From positions 1 to 44,904 of the forward strand of contig DKVF01000008.1 of NCBI GenBank assembly GCA_002491065.1: 44,904 bases of DNA, written 5' to 3'. Shown here in pieces: positions 1 through 7,225 of this stretch. The position numbers were made by a program, and so were the translations under genes. A model generated the notes under the pieces. It did not search any database. It was not told the origin of the DNA and saw only the letters and a program-made list of their open reading frames with translations. Position 1 is the first letter of the stretch. Each line of letters starts with the position of its first letter. Source of the stretch: Peptococcaceae bacterium UBA7185. GTDB lineage: Bacteria; Bacillota; Peptococcia; Peptococcales; Peptococcaceae.

Positions 1-3
1 CAT
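1..3 (-). CDS. possible start codon of a gene running off the left edge
   Basis: An ATG reads on the minus strand at the very edge, 21 bases after the stop of the aminotransferase. A purine-rich AAGGAAAG stretch lies a suitable distance upstream of it. This would be the next gene of the same transcription unit. Only the start codon lies in the window, so nothing can be said about the product. Confidence 0.3.
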
Positions 4-24
4 CTTTTCGTGTATCTTTCCTTT

Positions 25-1212
25 TTATTTATTATAATATGCTGCCAGTTTCCGGAATGCTTCCAGAGAGCGCTGCACCTTTTCCGTCGGCACACAATAG
101 GCAATACGAAAGTGACCGGGACAGCCAAATCCATCCCCTGGCACCAGCAATAAATCAAATTCTTTGGCTTTATTGCAAAAAGCTACTGCATCCGGCTCCA
201 GCGATTTGGGAAACATATAGAAGGTGCCGTCGGGCTTCACGCAGGAAAAGCCCATCTCTGTCAGCGCGTCATAGAGAATGTGCATATTATCCTCATATAC
301 CTGTAAATCGGACGTCTGCTCCAACACTTCTGCCACTGCCAGCTGAATAATGGAGGAGGGACAATTATGTCCAATTCCGCGGGAAATCTGCCCACACATG
401 TCTACAATCAATGCTGCATCTTTGCAAGCGGGATTCACCGCAATATAACCAATACGTTCTCCAGGCAATGACAGGGATTTGCTAAAGGAATAGCAGGAAA
501 TCGTGTTGGCATAAAATTTAGATGTATAGGGTGTCTTTTTGCCGTCGAAAATAATTTCTCTATAAGGCTCGTCGGAAATAATGTAAATATCATGGCCATA
601 TTCTTTTTCTTTCGCCAAAAGAATCTCGGCCAGTCTAGTCAAAGTTTCTGCGGAATATACCACGCCTGACGGATTGTTGGGTGAATTGATGAGAATTGCA
701 TTCACTTTAGGATTGAGCATTTCTTCAAAGGCGGCAAAATTAATCTGAAAATTTTCTACATTGGCCGGTACGACTTTCAAGGCAGCGCCGGTTTCATTGA
801 TATACGGATAATATTCAGAAAAATGCGGCGCAAAGGTCAGTACCTCGTCCCCTGGTTCTGTGACTGCCCGTACAGCATGGGCCAGCGCAGCCGCAGCGCC
901 GGAGGTGGGAAAAATATGTTCTTTGCTGTAGTTCATCCCGAAACGATTATTTAAGGAGCGGGCAATGGCCTCACGTACTGAGTCCAGTCCTAAGCTTGGA
1001 CTGTAGCCATGTATTGCCAATGAATCTCCCTGCAGAGCCAGTTTGGCGATTGTCTCATCCACGATACGCGGTGCAGGAACCGATGGGTTGCCCAAGCTGA
1101 AATCAAATACATTTTCATAACCGATTTCCTGGGCTCGCCGTCCGCCGTATTCTGATATTTCTCGAATTACCGATTTTTTGCCCAACATTTCTTTATATTT
1201 TTTTGCAATCAT
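25..1212 (-). CDS. PLP-dependent class I/II aminotransferase
   Basis: This is a 395-residue cytosolic fold-type I aminotransferase. It should transfer an amino group between an amino acid and a 2-oxo acid using pyridoxal phosphate. Visible family landmarks are the NSPNNPSG loop near residues 176-183, the cofactor-contacting Asp in SDEPY (about 213-217), the Schiff-base Lys245 in YSFSKSLSLPGERIGY and Arg253 in the same motif. The length is typical of aspartate-aminotransferase-like enzymes of this class. The ATG at 1212 has an AGGAGG ribosome site at ideal spacing. The substrate cannot be read from the sequence; aspartate, alanine or aromatic specificity are all possible. It has its own promoter region upstream and may be co-transcribed with a gene beginning at the left edge. 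Confidence 0.9.
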   Translation of the reverse strand: MIAKKYKEMLGKKSVIREISEYGGRRAQEIGYENVFDFSLGNPSVPAPRIVDETIAKLALQGDSLAIHGYSPSLGLDSVREAIARSLNNRFGMNYSKEHIFPTSGAAAALAHAVRAVTEPGDEVLTFAPHFSEYYPYINETGAALKVVPANVENFQINFAAFEEMLNPKVNAILINSPNNPSGVVYSAETLTRLAEILLAKEKEYGHDIYIISDEPYREIIFDGKKTPYTSKFYANTISCYSFSKSLSLPGERIGYIAVNPACKDAALIVDMCGQISRGIGHNCPSSIIQLAVAEVLEQTSDLQVYEDNMHILYDALTEMGFSCVKPDGTFYMFPKSLEPDAVAFCNKAKEFDLLLVPGDGFGCPGHFRIAYCVPTEKVQRSLEAFRKLAAYYNK

Positions 1213-1230
1213 CTTGTATCCTCCTATTGT

Positions 1231-1258
1231 ATAGAATCATATTCTATTGCTCAGTATA
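1231..1258 (-). promoter_or_regulatory. aminotransferase promoter with 7-3-7 dyad at the expected transcription start
   Basis: A TATACT -10 box lies at 1258-1253 on the minus strand. No convincing -35 box is visible at 17 bases. A perfect inverted repeat, ATAGAAT-CAT-ATTCTAT, occupies 1231-1247, where transcription would start. This position suits a repressor operator. The regulator is unknown. Confidence 0.45.
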
Positions 1259-1292
1259 CTATAAAATGCACTGTCTTATAAACCATCTGACG

Positions 1293-1330
1293 ATAAAAAT
1301 GCGGCAGAAATATTGTATACTTTTCCCGCA
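1293..1330 (-). terminator. intrinsic terminator after the phosphodiesterase gene
   Basis: On the minus strand a TGCGG...CCGCA stem (1330-1300), with further A/T pairing inside, is followed by TTTTTAT. It sits just after the stop codon of the 1332-1874 gene. Confidence 0.6.
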
Positions 1331-1331
1331 C

Positions 1332-1874
1332 TCACAAACTCAACTGTGCTGTGATTTCTCCGGAACAGGTTTTCAGTGTCAAAATATTCTCGTTTAACAG
1401 CAAATAACTGGGTTGACTTTGCCCTTTTGGCAGCGACACTGAGCCAGGATTGGCATAAATATATTCTCCGCAATTTTCTAACGCCGGAATGTGGGTATGT
1501 CCGTGCAGCAAGACATCGCCATGCTGCAGCAAAGGCAAATTTTCTCCATGAAAATGATGTCCATGGGTAGTAAAAATCATACGATTTCCCACTGACAATA
1601 GGCAATACTCTGCCAGAATGGGAAACTCCAGCATCATTTGGTCTACTTCGCTATCGCAATTCCCCCGCACACACAAAATTTTCTTTTTTTGCCCGTTAAG
1701 CATCGCTGCCACTCTTTTAGGGTTGTATTGTTCCGGCAAAGGATTACGCGGTCCATGATAAAGTATATCCCCTAATAAAAGTAATTTTCCGGCCCGCTCT
1801 CTGTCCACTATTTCCAAAAGAGCTTCGCACGCAGAAGCTGAGCCATGAATATCTGATGCAATTACATAATCCAT
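1332..1874 (-). CDS. YfcE/MJ0936-type metallophosphodiesterase
   Basis: This is a 180-residue protein of the calcineurin-like phosphoesterase superfamily, YfcE branch. Such proteins are small two-metal phosphodiesterases whose natural substrate is generally unknown. All metal-binding motifs are present in order: SDIHG at residues 7-11, GDILYHGPRN, GNCD, THGHH and GHTHIP. The start is placed at the ATG at 1874. A GTG nine bases upstream is in frame but overlaps the AGGAG ribosome site, so it is unlikely to be used. It follows the MerR regulator by 42 bases and could share its transcript. A terminator lies immediately after its stop. Confidence 0.88.
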   Translation of the reverse strand: MDYVIASDIHGSASACEALLEIVDRERAGKLLLLGDILYHGPRNPLPEQYNPKRVAAMLNGQKKKILCVRGNCDSEVDQMMLEFPILAEYCLLSVGNRMIFTTHGHHFHGENLPLLQHGDVLLHGHTHIPALENCGEYIYANPGSVSLPKGQSQPSYLLLNENILTLKTCSGEITAQLSL

Positions 1875-1916
1875 TGAAATCACTCCTACATTGTTCTCTA
1901 TCCTTTCAACACAAGA

Positions 1917-2654
1917 CTACCGCCATACTTCTATCCAGCCTTTATAAAAATCGTAGCTGATGCCATCCTCATTGGCGCTGAATAAAAAACGTGATACAAT
2001 CTGTCCGACCTGCCAGTTCATTTCCCGCAGTGCCTGACAATGCTGCCTGATGTCGATATATTGTTGTTTTTTTGTCTCATAACGCAGCAGTACCTCTGCA
2101 TATTGCGTTCCCTGCTGAAGCTGCCAAATTACTGTTTCGTCATCCTCTGCCGGTACACCGTAAAGCACTTCATCATCTTCCCACCGCTGCAACGTCACAG
2201 AACTATTTTGATTCCATAGCATCAGCTGCCAGTCAGCAGCGTGATCCTCCCGAAACTCCCGCATTCGTACAAAATCAGGCACACCCAATCGATAAGGCTG
2301 CTGCTGCAAACGAACTGCCTCCTGCAAGCAATCCCGCCGTGTCATAATCTCCTGTTTGATATGAAGTAGCGACAGCAGCTGTGCCTCTATTTCCCGTTGT
2401 TTTTGTTCCAGCTCCCGCTCCATATCTCCTGCCGACTGTTCCAATAGCTGCCGTACCTCCCGTGTAGAAAACTGCAGATTGCGGTAAAATAAAATATCCG
2501 TGATGCGCAGCAAATCCTGCAGTGAATACTGCCGATAATTGTTTTCTGTTTCCCGCTCTAACCGCAGCAGTCCCTGCTGTTCCCAATAACGCAGCTTGGA
2601 GCTGTTTATTTGCAGCAGATCGGCTACCTCCCCAATCTGCAGCCGTTGTTCCAT
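1917..2654 (-). CDS. MerR-family transcriptional regulator
   Basis: This is a 245-residue MerR-family activator. The N-terminal winged helix-turn-helix (about residues 5-72) begins IGEVADLLQINSSKLRYWEQ. A long dimerising coiled coil follows (about 75-115). The C-terminal part, about 120 residues, resembles an effector-binding domain but lacks a recognisable metal-binding Cys cluster, so a small-molecule ligand is more likely than a metal. The start is placed at the ATG at 2654, which has GAGGTG eight bases upstream; an in-frame TTG at 2678 has no such site. The gene is divergent from a MATE efflux pump whose promoter carries a MerR-type operator. Activation of the pump by a toxic ligand is therefore the likely job. 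Confidence 0.85.
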   Translation of the reverse strand: MEQRLQIGEVADLLQINSSKLRYWEQQGLLRLERETENNYRQYSLQDLLRITDILFYRNLQFSTREVRQLLEQSAGDMERELEQKQREIEAQLLSLLHIKQEIMTRRDCLQEAVRLQQQPYRLGVPDFVRMREFREDHAADWQLMLWNQNSSVTLQRWEDDEVLYGVPAEDDETVIWQLQQGTQYAEVLLRYETKKQQYIDIRQHCQALREMNWQVGQIVSRFLFSANEDGISYDFYKGWIEVWR

Positions 2655-2685
2655 AATATATTCACCTCGTTTTTGCAAAAACGTC

Positions 2686-2716
2686 TTGACCTTAAAGTTA
2701 CTTTAAGGTTTATAAT
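2686..2716 (+). promoter_or_regulatory. MerR-type promoter and operator driving the MATE pump
   Basis: The plus strand shows TTGACC (2686-2691), a 19-base spacer and TATAAT (2711-2716). The over-long 19-base spacer is the hallmark of MerR-activated promoters. It contains a perfect dyad, ACCTTAAAGT-T-ACTTTAAGGT (2689-2709), centred at 2699. The regulator gene is divergent and adjacent. Confidence 0.88.
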
Positions 2717-2755
2717 ACCACAATAAAACTCACTTGAAAAGGAGCAAACGCTATT

Positions 2756-4081
2756 ATGCAAGTTGACTTATTAAAGGACCCTCCTCAAAAATTATTTTTT
2801 CAATATCTGATTCCCTCTGTCAGCGCTACTATGGTTACATCCATTTACGTGCTAGCAGACTCTATCATGATTGGCAAAGGATTGGGGGAAATCCCCATCG
2901 CCGCATTAAATATCGTTTTGCCACTGTTTAACATTCTTTTTGGCACCGGTGCGCTCTTTGGCGTAGGCGGCGCCGTATTGTTCTCTGTATCCATGGGCAA
3001 TAAGGACCATGCGCGGGCTCGTCGTTATTTCACGCTGGCATGTCTGGCCAACGCAGCTTTTATGCTCTTCTATTTCATCTGTGGCAATCTCTGGCTGGAG
3101 CCCATTCTGCGTCTCCTGGGAGCAACAACCAACACAATGCCCTTTGCTATGGATTACGCCAAATTAATTATCCTGGGAACGCCCGTTTTCTGTTTTTCTT
3201 CTTTCTTACAAGCATTTGTACGTAATGACCAGGCGCCCCGACTGGCTATGGCTGCTGTGATCAGCGGCGGCATGATGAATATTTTTCTGGATTGGCTATT
3301 CATTTTCCCGCTGAATCTAGGCATGGGCGGCGCAGCGGCAGCCACCGTCCTGGGCACCACTACGACTTGCCTGATTTTGTGTACTCATTTTTTCCACAAA
3401 GAAAATAAGATGATTCCTCTGTGGAAAAACTTGCGTTTTCGCTATATCAAAGAAATTTTCCAATATGGTTTTTCCAGCTTTTTTATGGAAATTTCCAACG
3501 GCATTGTCATATTCGTCTTTAACCTGCAGCTTTTACGTTACGCCGGCGATTTGGGCGTCACCGTGTACAGTATTTTATCCAACAGCTCCTATGTGATCAT
3601 TGCCCTGAGCAACGGGATTGCACAGGCAGCTCAGCCTATTATTGCCACCAATTTCGGTGCAAAGCTGACCGAACGCATTGCGCAGATAAAGGCCTGCGGC
3701 CTGCGCACCGCAGCCATCGAAGGCAGCATTTTCACCTTGCTGGGCCTGGCTTTTCCATTGGCAGTGGTTTATATTTTCATAAATCCTACCCAAGCTATTT
3801 TGGAGATGGCGCCTCTGGCAGTACGGCTATACTTCCTTTGTTTTATCGGCATGGCACTGAATATCTTTTATATAAATTATTTTCAAGCCACATTGCAGTC
3901 GTCCAAAGCGCTCGCTATCTGCGCCCTGCGCGGTCTGATTCTTTGTGTTTCTCTGGCCTTTCTGCTCCCCACCATTCCATTTTTGGGCGTGCTGGGAATC
4001 TGGCTGGCCATGCCGCTGTCGGAAACTATTTCTCTGCTTATCGCCATATACTTAGCTAAAACTCCAGCTAAAAGAACTTAA
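2756..4081 (+). CDS. MATE-family multidrug efflux transporter
   Basis: This is a 441-residue integral membrane protein with about twelve hydrophobic segments in two similar halves. It belongs to the multidrug and toxin extrusion family and expels cationic or hydrophobic compounds with Na+ or H+ coupling. The N-terminus (KLFFQYLIPSVSATMVTSIYVLADSIMIG) and the second-half repeat near residue 240 (GFSSFFMEISNGIVIFVFN) resemble MepA-like members. The ATG at 2756 has AAAAGGAG about eleven bases upstream. It lies directly under the MerR-type promoter and converges on tyrS across a shared hairpin terminator. The substrate cannot be inferred. Confidence 0.92.
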   Translation: MQVDLLKDPPQKLFFQYLIPSVSATMVTSIYVLADSIMIGKGLGEIPIAALNIVLPLFNILFGTGALFGVGGAVLFSVSMGNKDHARARRYFTLACLANAAFMLFYFICGNLWLEPILRLLGATTNTMPFAMDYAKLIILGTPVFCFSSFLQAFVRNDQAPRLAMAAVISGGMMNIFLDWLFIFPLNLGMGGAAAATVLGTTTTCLILCTHFFHKENKMIPLWKNLRFRYIKEIFQYGFSSFFMEISNGIVIFVFNLQLLRYAGDLGVTVYSILSNSSYVIIALSNGIAQAAQPIIATNFGAKLTERIAQIKACGLRTAAIEGSIFTLLGLAFPLAVVYIFINPTQAILEMAPLAVRLYFLCFIGMALNIFYINYFQATLQSSKALAICALRGLILCVSLAFLLPTIPFLGVLGIWLAMPLSETISLLIAIYLAKTPAKRT

Positions 4082-4097
4082 ATTCATCTTGCCATAA

Positions 4098-4147
4098 AAA
4101 ACAGAGATATTTGATTGTAAAATGGTATCATCAAATATCTCTGTTTC
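4098..4147. terminator. bidirectional terminator between MATE gene and tyrS
   Basis: A 15-16 bp stem (ACAGAGATATTTGAT paired with ATCAAATATCTCTGT) encloses a loop of about 14 bases. On the minus strand the stem is followed by TTTTTT, a strong terminator for tyrS. On the plus strand the U-tract is weaker. Confidence 0.85.
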
Positions 4148-4179
4148 CATTTTGTGCTTCCAGTTACCAGTTTTTATTC

Positions 4180-5418
4180 TTATTCTGTCACGACGCGACG
4201 GAAATTCTTTTTACCTCGTTTTACTACTACACCCTCACCAGTAAATCGCTCCGCAGAAAATGCCTGTTTTATGTCAACAACCTTTTCTCCGTCCACAGTC
4301 ACGCCGCCTTGCTCTATAGCTCTGCGGCCTTCTGATTTTGAACTTACCAGACCGGATTTAAACACCAAGGTCACCACATCAATAGCGTCGTCTATGAAGT
4401 CTATAGCAGCAAGAGCCACTGTAGGCATATTTTCTGCCGTACCAGCACTGAATAAGGCCCGTGCGCTCTCCTGCGCTTTGATGGCGTCCTCTTCACTGTG
4501 TACCAGTTTTGTCAACTCATAAGCCAGAATTTCCTTTGCCTTATTTAATTCGCTGCCTTCCCAGCTTTCCATGGCATTGATTTCCTCCAATGGCAGGAAG
4601 GTTAACATACGTAAGCACTTCAATACATCCGCATCTCCTACGTTGCGCCAGTATTGATAGAAATCGAAGGGGCTTGTCTTTTCTGGATCCAACCACACAG
4701 CGCCGGACTGGGTTTTGCCCATTTTTTTGCCTTCGGAATTGAGCAGTAAATTGATGGTCATGGCATATGCATCAGCGCCGTCCTTACGACGAATCAATTC
4801 TGTACCGCCCAACATGTTGCTCCACTGGTCATCACCGCCCAGCTGCATATTGCAGCCGTATTTCTGATGCAGTACATAAAAATCATAGCTCTGCATAATC
4901 ATGTAGTTAAACTCTAAGAAACTCAATCCCCGTTCCATACGGTTTTTATAGCATTCTGCAGCCAGCATCCGATTGACAGTAAAATGCGGTCCCACATCCC
5001 GCAGCATTTCAATGTAATTTAAATTCATCAGCCAATCGGCATTGTTCACAAACAACGCTTTGCCATCGGAAAAATCAATAAATTTACTCATCTGTTTTTT
5101 AAAGCAGTCACAGTTATGCTGAATGGTTTCTACTGTCAGCATTTGCCGCATATCTGTGCGCCCCGACGGATCTCCAATCATACCAGTACCGCCGCCTACC
5201 AACGCAATAGGACGATTGCCGGCCATCTGCAGTCGTTTCATCAGACACAGCGCCATAAAATGGCCTACATGTAAACTGTCAGCCGTGGGGTCAAAGCCGA
5301 TATAAAACGTAGCCTTTCCATTGTTAATCAATTCTTTGATTTCTTCCTCATCGGTAATCTGCGCAATTAGTCCCCGCGCTACCAGTTCATCATAAATTGT
5401 CATATTTGTTTCTGCCAT
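4180..5418 (-). CDS. tyrS: tyrosyl-tRNA synthetase
   Basis: This 412-residue class I aminoacyl-tRNA synthetase attaches tyrosine to tRNA-Tyr. The HIGH-equivalent motif is HVGH at residues 50-53, the KMSKS-equivalent is KMGKT at 232-236, and a C-terminal S4-like RNA-binding domain lies at about 345-410 (VFKSGLVSSKSEGRRAIEQG). The length is normal for the bacterial TyrS subfamily. The start ATG at 5418 is preceded by an AAGAGGTAACC-type ribosome site. A T-box leader whose specifier reads UAC controls the gene, which confirms tyrosine as the amino acid. It is monocistronic, with its own promoter and terminator. Confidence 0.97.
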   Translation of the reverse strand: MAETNMTIYDELVARGLIAQITDEEEIKELINNGKATFYIGFDPTADSLHVGHFMALCLMKRLQMAGNRPIALVGGGTGMIGDPSGRTDMRQMLTVETIQHNCDCFKKQMSKFIDFSDGKALFVNNADWLMNLNYIEMLRDVGPHFTVNRMLAAECYKNRMERGLSFLEFNYMIMQSYDFYVLHQKYGCNMQLGGDDQWSNMLGGTELIRRKDGADAYAMTINLLLNSEGKKMGKTQSGAVWLDPEKTSPFDFYQYWRNVGDADVLKCLRMLTFLPLEEINAMESWEGSELNKAKEILAYELTKLVHSEEDAIKAQESARALFSAGTAENMPTVALAAIDFIDDAIDVVTLVFKSGLVSSKSEGRRAIEQGGVTVDGEKVVDIKQAFSAERFTGEGVVVKRGKKNFRRVVTE

Positions 5419-5429
5419 AAGGTTACCTC

Positions 5430-5717
5430 TTTTCTTAGTTTCATAATAAAAAAGCTCTCGCCCCTTAAAAAGGACGAGAACTCATATTCCCCGTGTTACC
5501 ACCTTTATTCACCAATATGTCACTGGCCTCTGCCGGTATCTCACTACCGCGACGCTTTAACGGACGTCTGCCGACACAGCCTACAAGCAATGCCTTCGGT
5601 GTGCTGCTCCAAGATGTATTCACACACCGACTTGTCCTGGCCCTCTCAGCTACCGGTTCCTCTCTGTTGACATCCTGTGTGCTACTGCTTCTCTTCTAAG
5701 CATTTCTATATATATTT
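5430..5717 (-). promoter_or_regulatory. tyrosine T-box leader
   Basis: The roughly 290-base leader of tyrS on the minus strand carries the canonical T-box AAAGGTGGTAACACGG (5506-5491), which pairs with the uncharged tRNA acceptor end. Stem I elements AGAGAGGAA and GCTGAGAG are visible near 5660-5640. The specifier loop contains GAATACATC, with the tyrosine codon UAC at 5618-5616. Just before tyrS a hairpin (5482-5453) followed by TTTTTT is the terminator that uncharged tRNA-Tyr would prevent. Confidence 0.95.
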
Positions 5718-5723
5718 GTTGAT

Positions 5724-5752
5724 AGTATACTCAACCTGCAGATATTTGTCAA
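5724..5752 (-). promoter_or_regulatory. sigma-A promoter of tyrS
   Basis: TTGACA (5752-5747), a 17-base spacer and TATACT (5729-5724) on the minus strand place transcription start near 5717, at the 5' end of the T-box leader. Confidence 0.9.
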
Positions 5753-5783
5753 ATAAATTTTCAATTTTTTTCAAACCATTTTT

Positions 5784-5816
5784 TCTCATGAGCTGATATA
5801 TCAGTTTCCCATGAGA
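5784..5816. other. compound hairpin between deacetylase terminator and tyrS promoter
   Basis: Outer arms TCTCATG and CATGAGA enclose an inner palindrome CTGATATATCAG. A T-rich run follows on the plus strand. No plus-strand gene reads into it, so it may be a secondary terminator or a DNA site; its function is not clear. Confidence 0.4.
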
Positions 5817-5848
5817 TTCTTTTTTGGGCCTTCGTTCCCCAATAGAAA

Positions 5849-5877
5849 GCGCAACCTGTTTTTAACTCAGATTGCGC
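5849..5877. terminator. terminator after the polysaccharide deacetylase
   Basis: The stem GCGCAA-CCTG...CAG-TTGCGC lies eleven bases past the stop of the 5889-6728 gene. T-rich sequence is found on both sides and is stronger on the plus strand. Confidence 0.65.
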
Positions 5878-5888
5878 CTATTTTTTAT

Positions 5889-6728
5889 CTATTGTGCTGT
5901 ATTCTTATCTGCTGGTGCATCTTTTTCCACCGGCATTCTCTCCATGCCCTGATGGTCCGTCTCATAGTCCCCTTTATAAATTAACTGGCCAATGGGAACA
6001 AACTGGTAGCCTTGTTGCTGCGCATAAGGAATGATCTTCTCAATAGCATCTGCCGTATAGGTTCCATTATTGTGGCAGAGAATAATAGCCCCAGGATGCA
6101 AACCCAACTCCACCCTGTCAATAATATCTTCCGCCGTTTTTGATTCCATCCAATCGAGACTATCAATCGACCATTGAATAGGATAGTATCCCTTTTCCCG
6201 CACAACATCAATACTTTTGTTATCATATTCACCAAAAGGAAAGCGGAATAGTTGCGGTGTATAACCGGTTACTTCCACAATGCGCTGATAGTTACCGTCT
6301 AATTCCCGCTCCACTTCCTCTCTGCTGATTTGACTCATATGGGGATGCGTAACGCTGTGCATAGCAATTTCGTGACCAGCATCTGCAATTTTTTTCGCCA
6401 TATCAGGATAATCATCCAGCCAGATGTTTGTCAAGAAAAAAGTTGCCTGCACATTGTACTTGCGCAATACATCCAGAATCTTCTCCGTACGCTCACAGCC
6501 CCAAGCGGCATCGAAGGAAATTGCTAACTTTTTATCTTCCATTTCTACAAAATAAATAGGTATTTCCTTTCCTGACTTTTCTGCCTCTGCTGCCGTTTCC
6601 TTGCTGATAGTTTCCTCTCCAGTTTTCTGTCCAACATGATCCTGCAGATGCCATCCCATAGTAAAACCTATCAATAAAATAAAGGCTATCCCCAATCCCA
6701 ATACAAGACGTTTTTTTTTCTCATTCAT
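5889..6728 (-). CDS. PdaB-type polysaccharide deacetylase
   Basis: This is a 279-residue membrane-anchored enzyme. One N-terminal transmembrane segment (about residues 8-27) is followed by a linker and a NodB-type carbohydrate esterase domain (about 68-250). The motifs match the sporulation PdaB branch: FDAAWG, in which Ala replaces the second Asp of the usual FDDG motif, and the metal-binding MHSVTHPHM. The family removes acetyl groups from cell-wall glycans, and PdaB proteins act in spore formation. The start is at the ATG at 6728, with AGGGGGAG upstream; further upstream in-frame starts overlap this site. An unusual structured leader with its own terminator precedes the gene, which suggests attenuation control. 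Confidence 0.88.
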   Translation of the reverse strand: MNEKKKRLVLGLGIAFILLIGFTMGWHLQDHVGQKTGEETISKETAAEAEKSGKEIPIYFVEMEDKKLAISFDAAWGCERTEKILDVLRKYNVQATFFLTNIWLDDYPDMAKKIADAGHEIAMHSVTHPHMSQISREEVERELDGNYQRIVEVTGYTPQLFRFPFGEYDNKSIDVVREKGYYPIQWSIDSLDWMESKTAEDIIDRVELGLHPGAIILCHNNGTYTADAIEKIIPYAQQQGYQFVPIGQLIYKGDYETDHQGMERMPVEKDAPADKNTAQ

Positions 6729-6795
6729 GACGTTTCTCCCCCTTTTTTTCATCCTATGCATACCCCGCAGAAAAAATAACGCAATCCGCTGAGAA

Positions 6796-6939
6796 TAAAA
6801 AAAGAGCTGTCCTGGCGAGACAACTCCTCTAAAGGGGGGTAAAGAAATCTTTGGACGGCAATTTAATTTTGAATCAACCGAGAAAAAAAACCTTTTTCAC
6901 AGTTGTCCTTTGCCGTATTTTGTGGTAACGTCTTACCAC
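6796..6939 (-). promoter_or_regulatory. candidate riboswitch-like leader of the deacetylase gene
   Basis: The leader of about 144 bases on the minus strand opens with a hairpin TGTGGTAA...TTACCACA (6940-6921). It ends in an intrinsic terminator, GAGTTGTC...GACAGCTC plus seven T (6826-6797). Upstream AGGACAACT (6909-6901) can pair with AGTTGTC of the terminator (6825-6819), giving an alternative antiterminator. ACGGCAA (6916-6910) can pair with TTGCCGT (6861-6855). The two long-range pairings interleave, as in a pseudoknot. No known riboswitch class was recognised. Confidence 0.55.
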
Positions 6940-6945
6940 ATGTTT

Positions 6946-6954
6946 AGTATAGCA
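6946..6954 (-). promoter_or_regulatory. extended -10 promoter for the deacetylase leader
   Basis: The minus strand reads TGCTATACT, an extended -10 (TG-N-TATACT) with the hexamer at 6951-6946. No good -35 box is seen. Transcription would start near 6939, at the 5' hairpin of the leader. Confidence 0.5.
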
Positions 6955-7139
6955 CACCCTCAAATATTAATGGTTAAGAAAATGTCAAGGTAATTTGTAT
7001 ATTTAGTCTGCATCATACACATTTCAGATAAAAGATGTACATACCTAACACCACAAAATCCGCGACCCCAACCCATTTTATTTGATGGCCCAAAAACAAA
7101 AAACTCTTCCTTTTATCCCCATGCTAGACTTGACAATTG

Positions 7140-7148
7140 TGGTATAAT
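7140..7148 (+). promoter_or_regulatory. extended -10 promoter for the SLH/GH18 gene
   Basis: The plus strand reads TGGTATAAT with TATAAT at 7143-7148. A TTGACA at 7130-7135 is only seven bases away and cannot be the matching -35. The rest of 6955-7139 shows no further gene or clear site. Confidence 0.55.
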
Positions 7149-7225
7149 GAAATATGATTTTTAAGTAATCTTTTATCTATATTCAACATAGAGTAATATA
7201 TTCTTAATTTGTAGGAGTGATTTTT

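Noticed and set aside
5493..5699. 68-codon plus-strand frame antisense to the T-box leader
   Set aside because: It is fully explained by conserved T-box RNA structure on the other strand.
6781..6960. Known riboswitch identity (c-di-AMP ydaO type was considered because of the cell-wall target)
   Set aside because: The conserved ydaO core sequences are absent on either strand, so the leader is left unassigned.
7130..7148. TTGACA and TATAAT close together before the SLH gene
   Set aside because: Only seven bases separate them, far too few for a -35/-10 pair; the -10 is kept as an extended -10 only.
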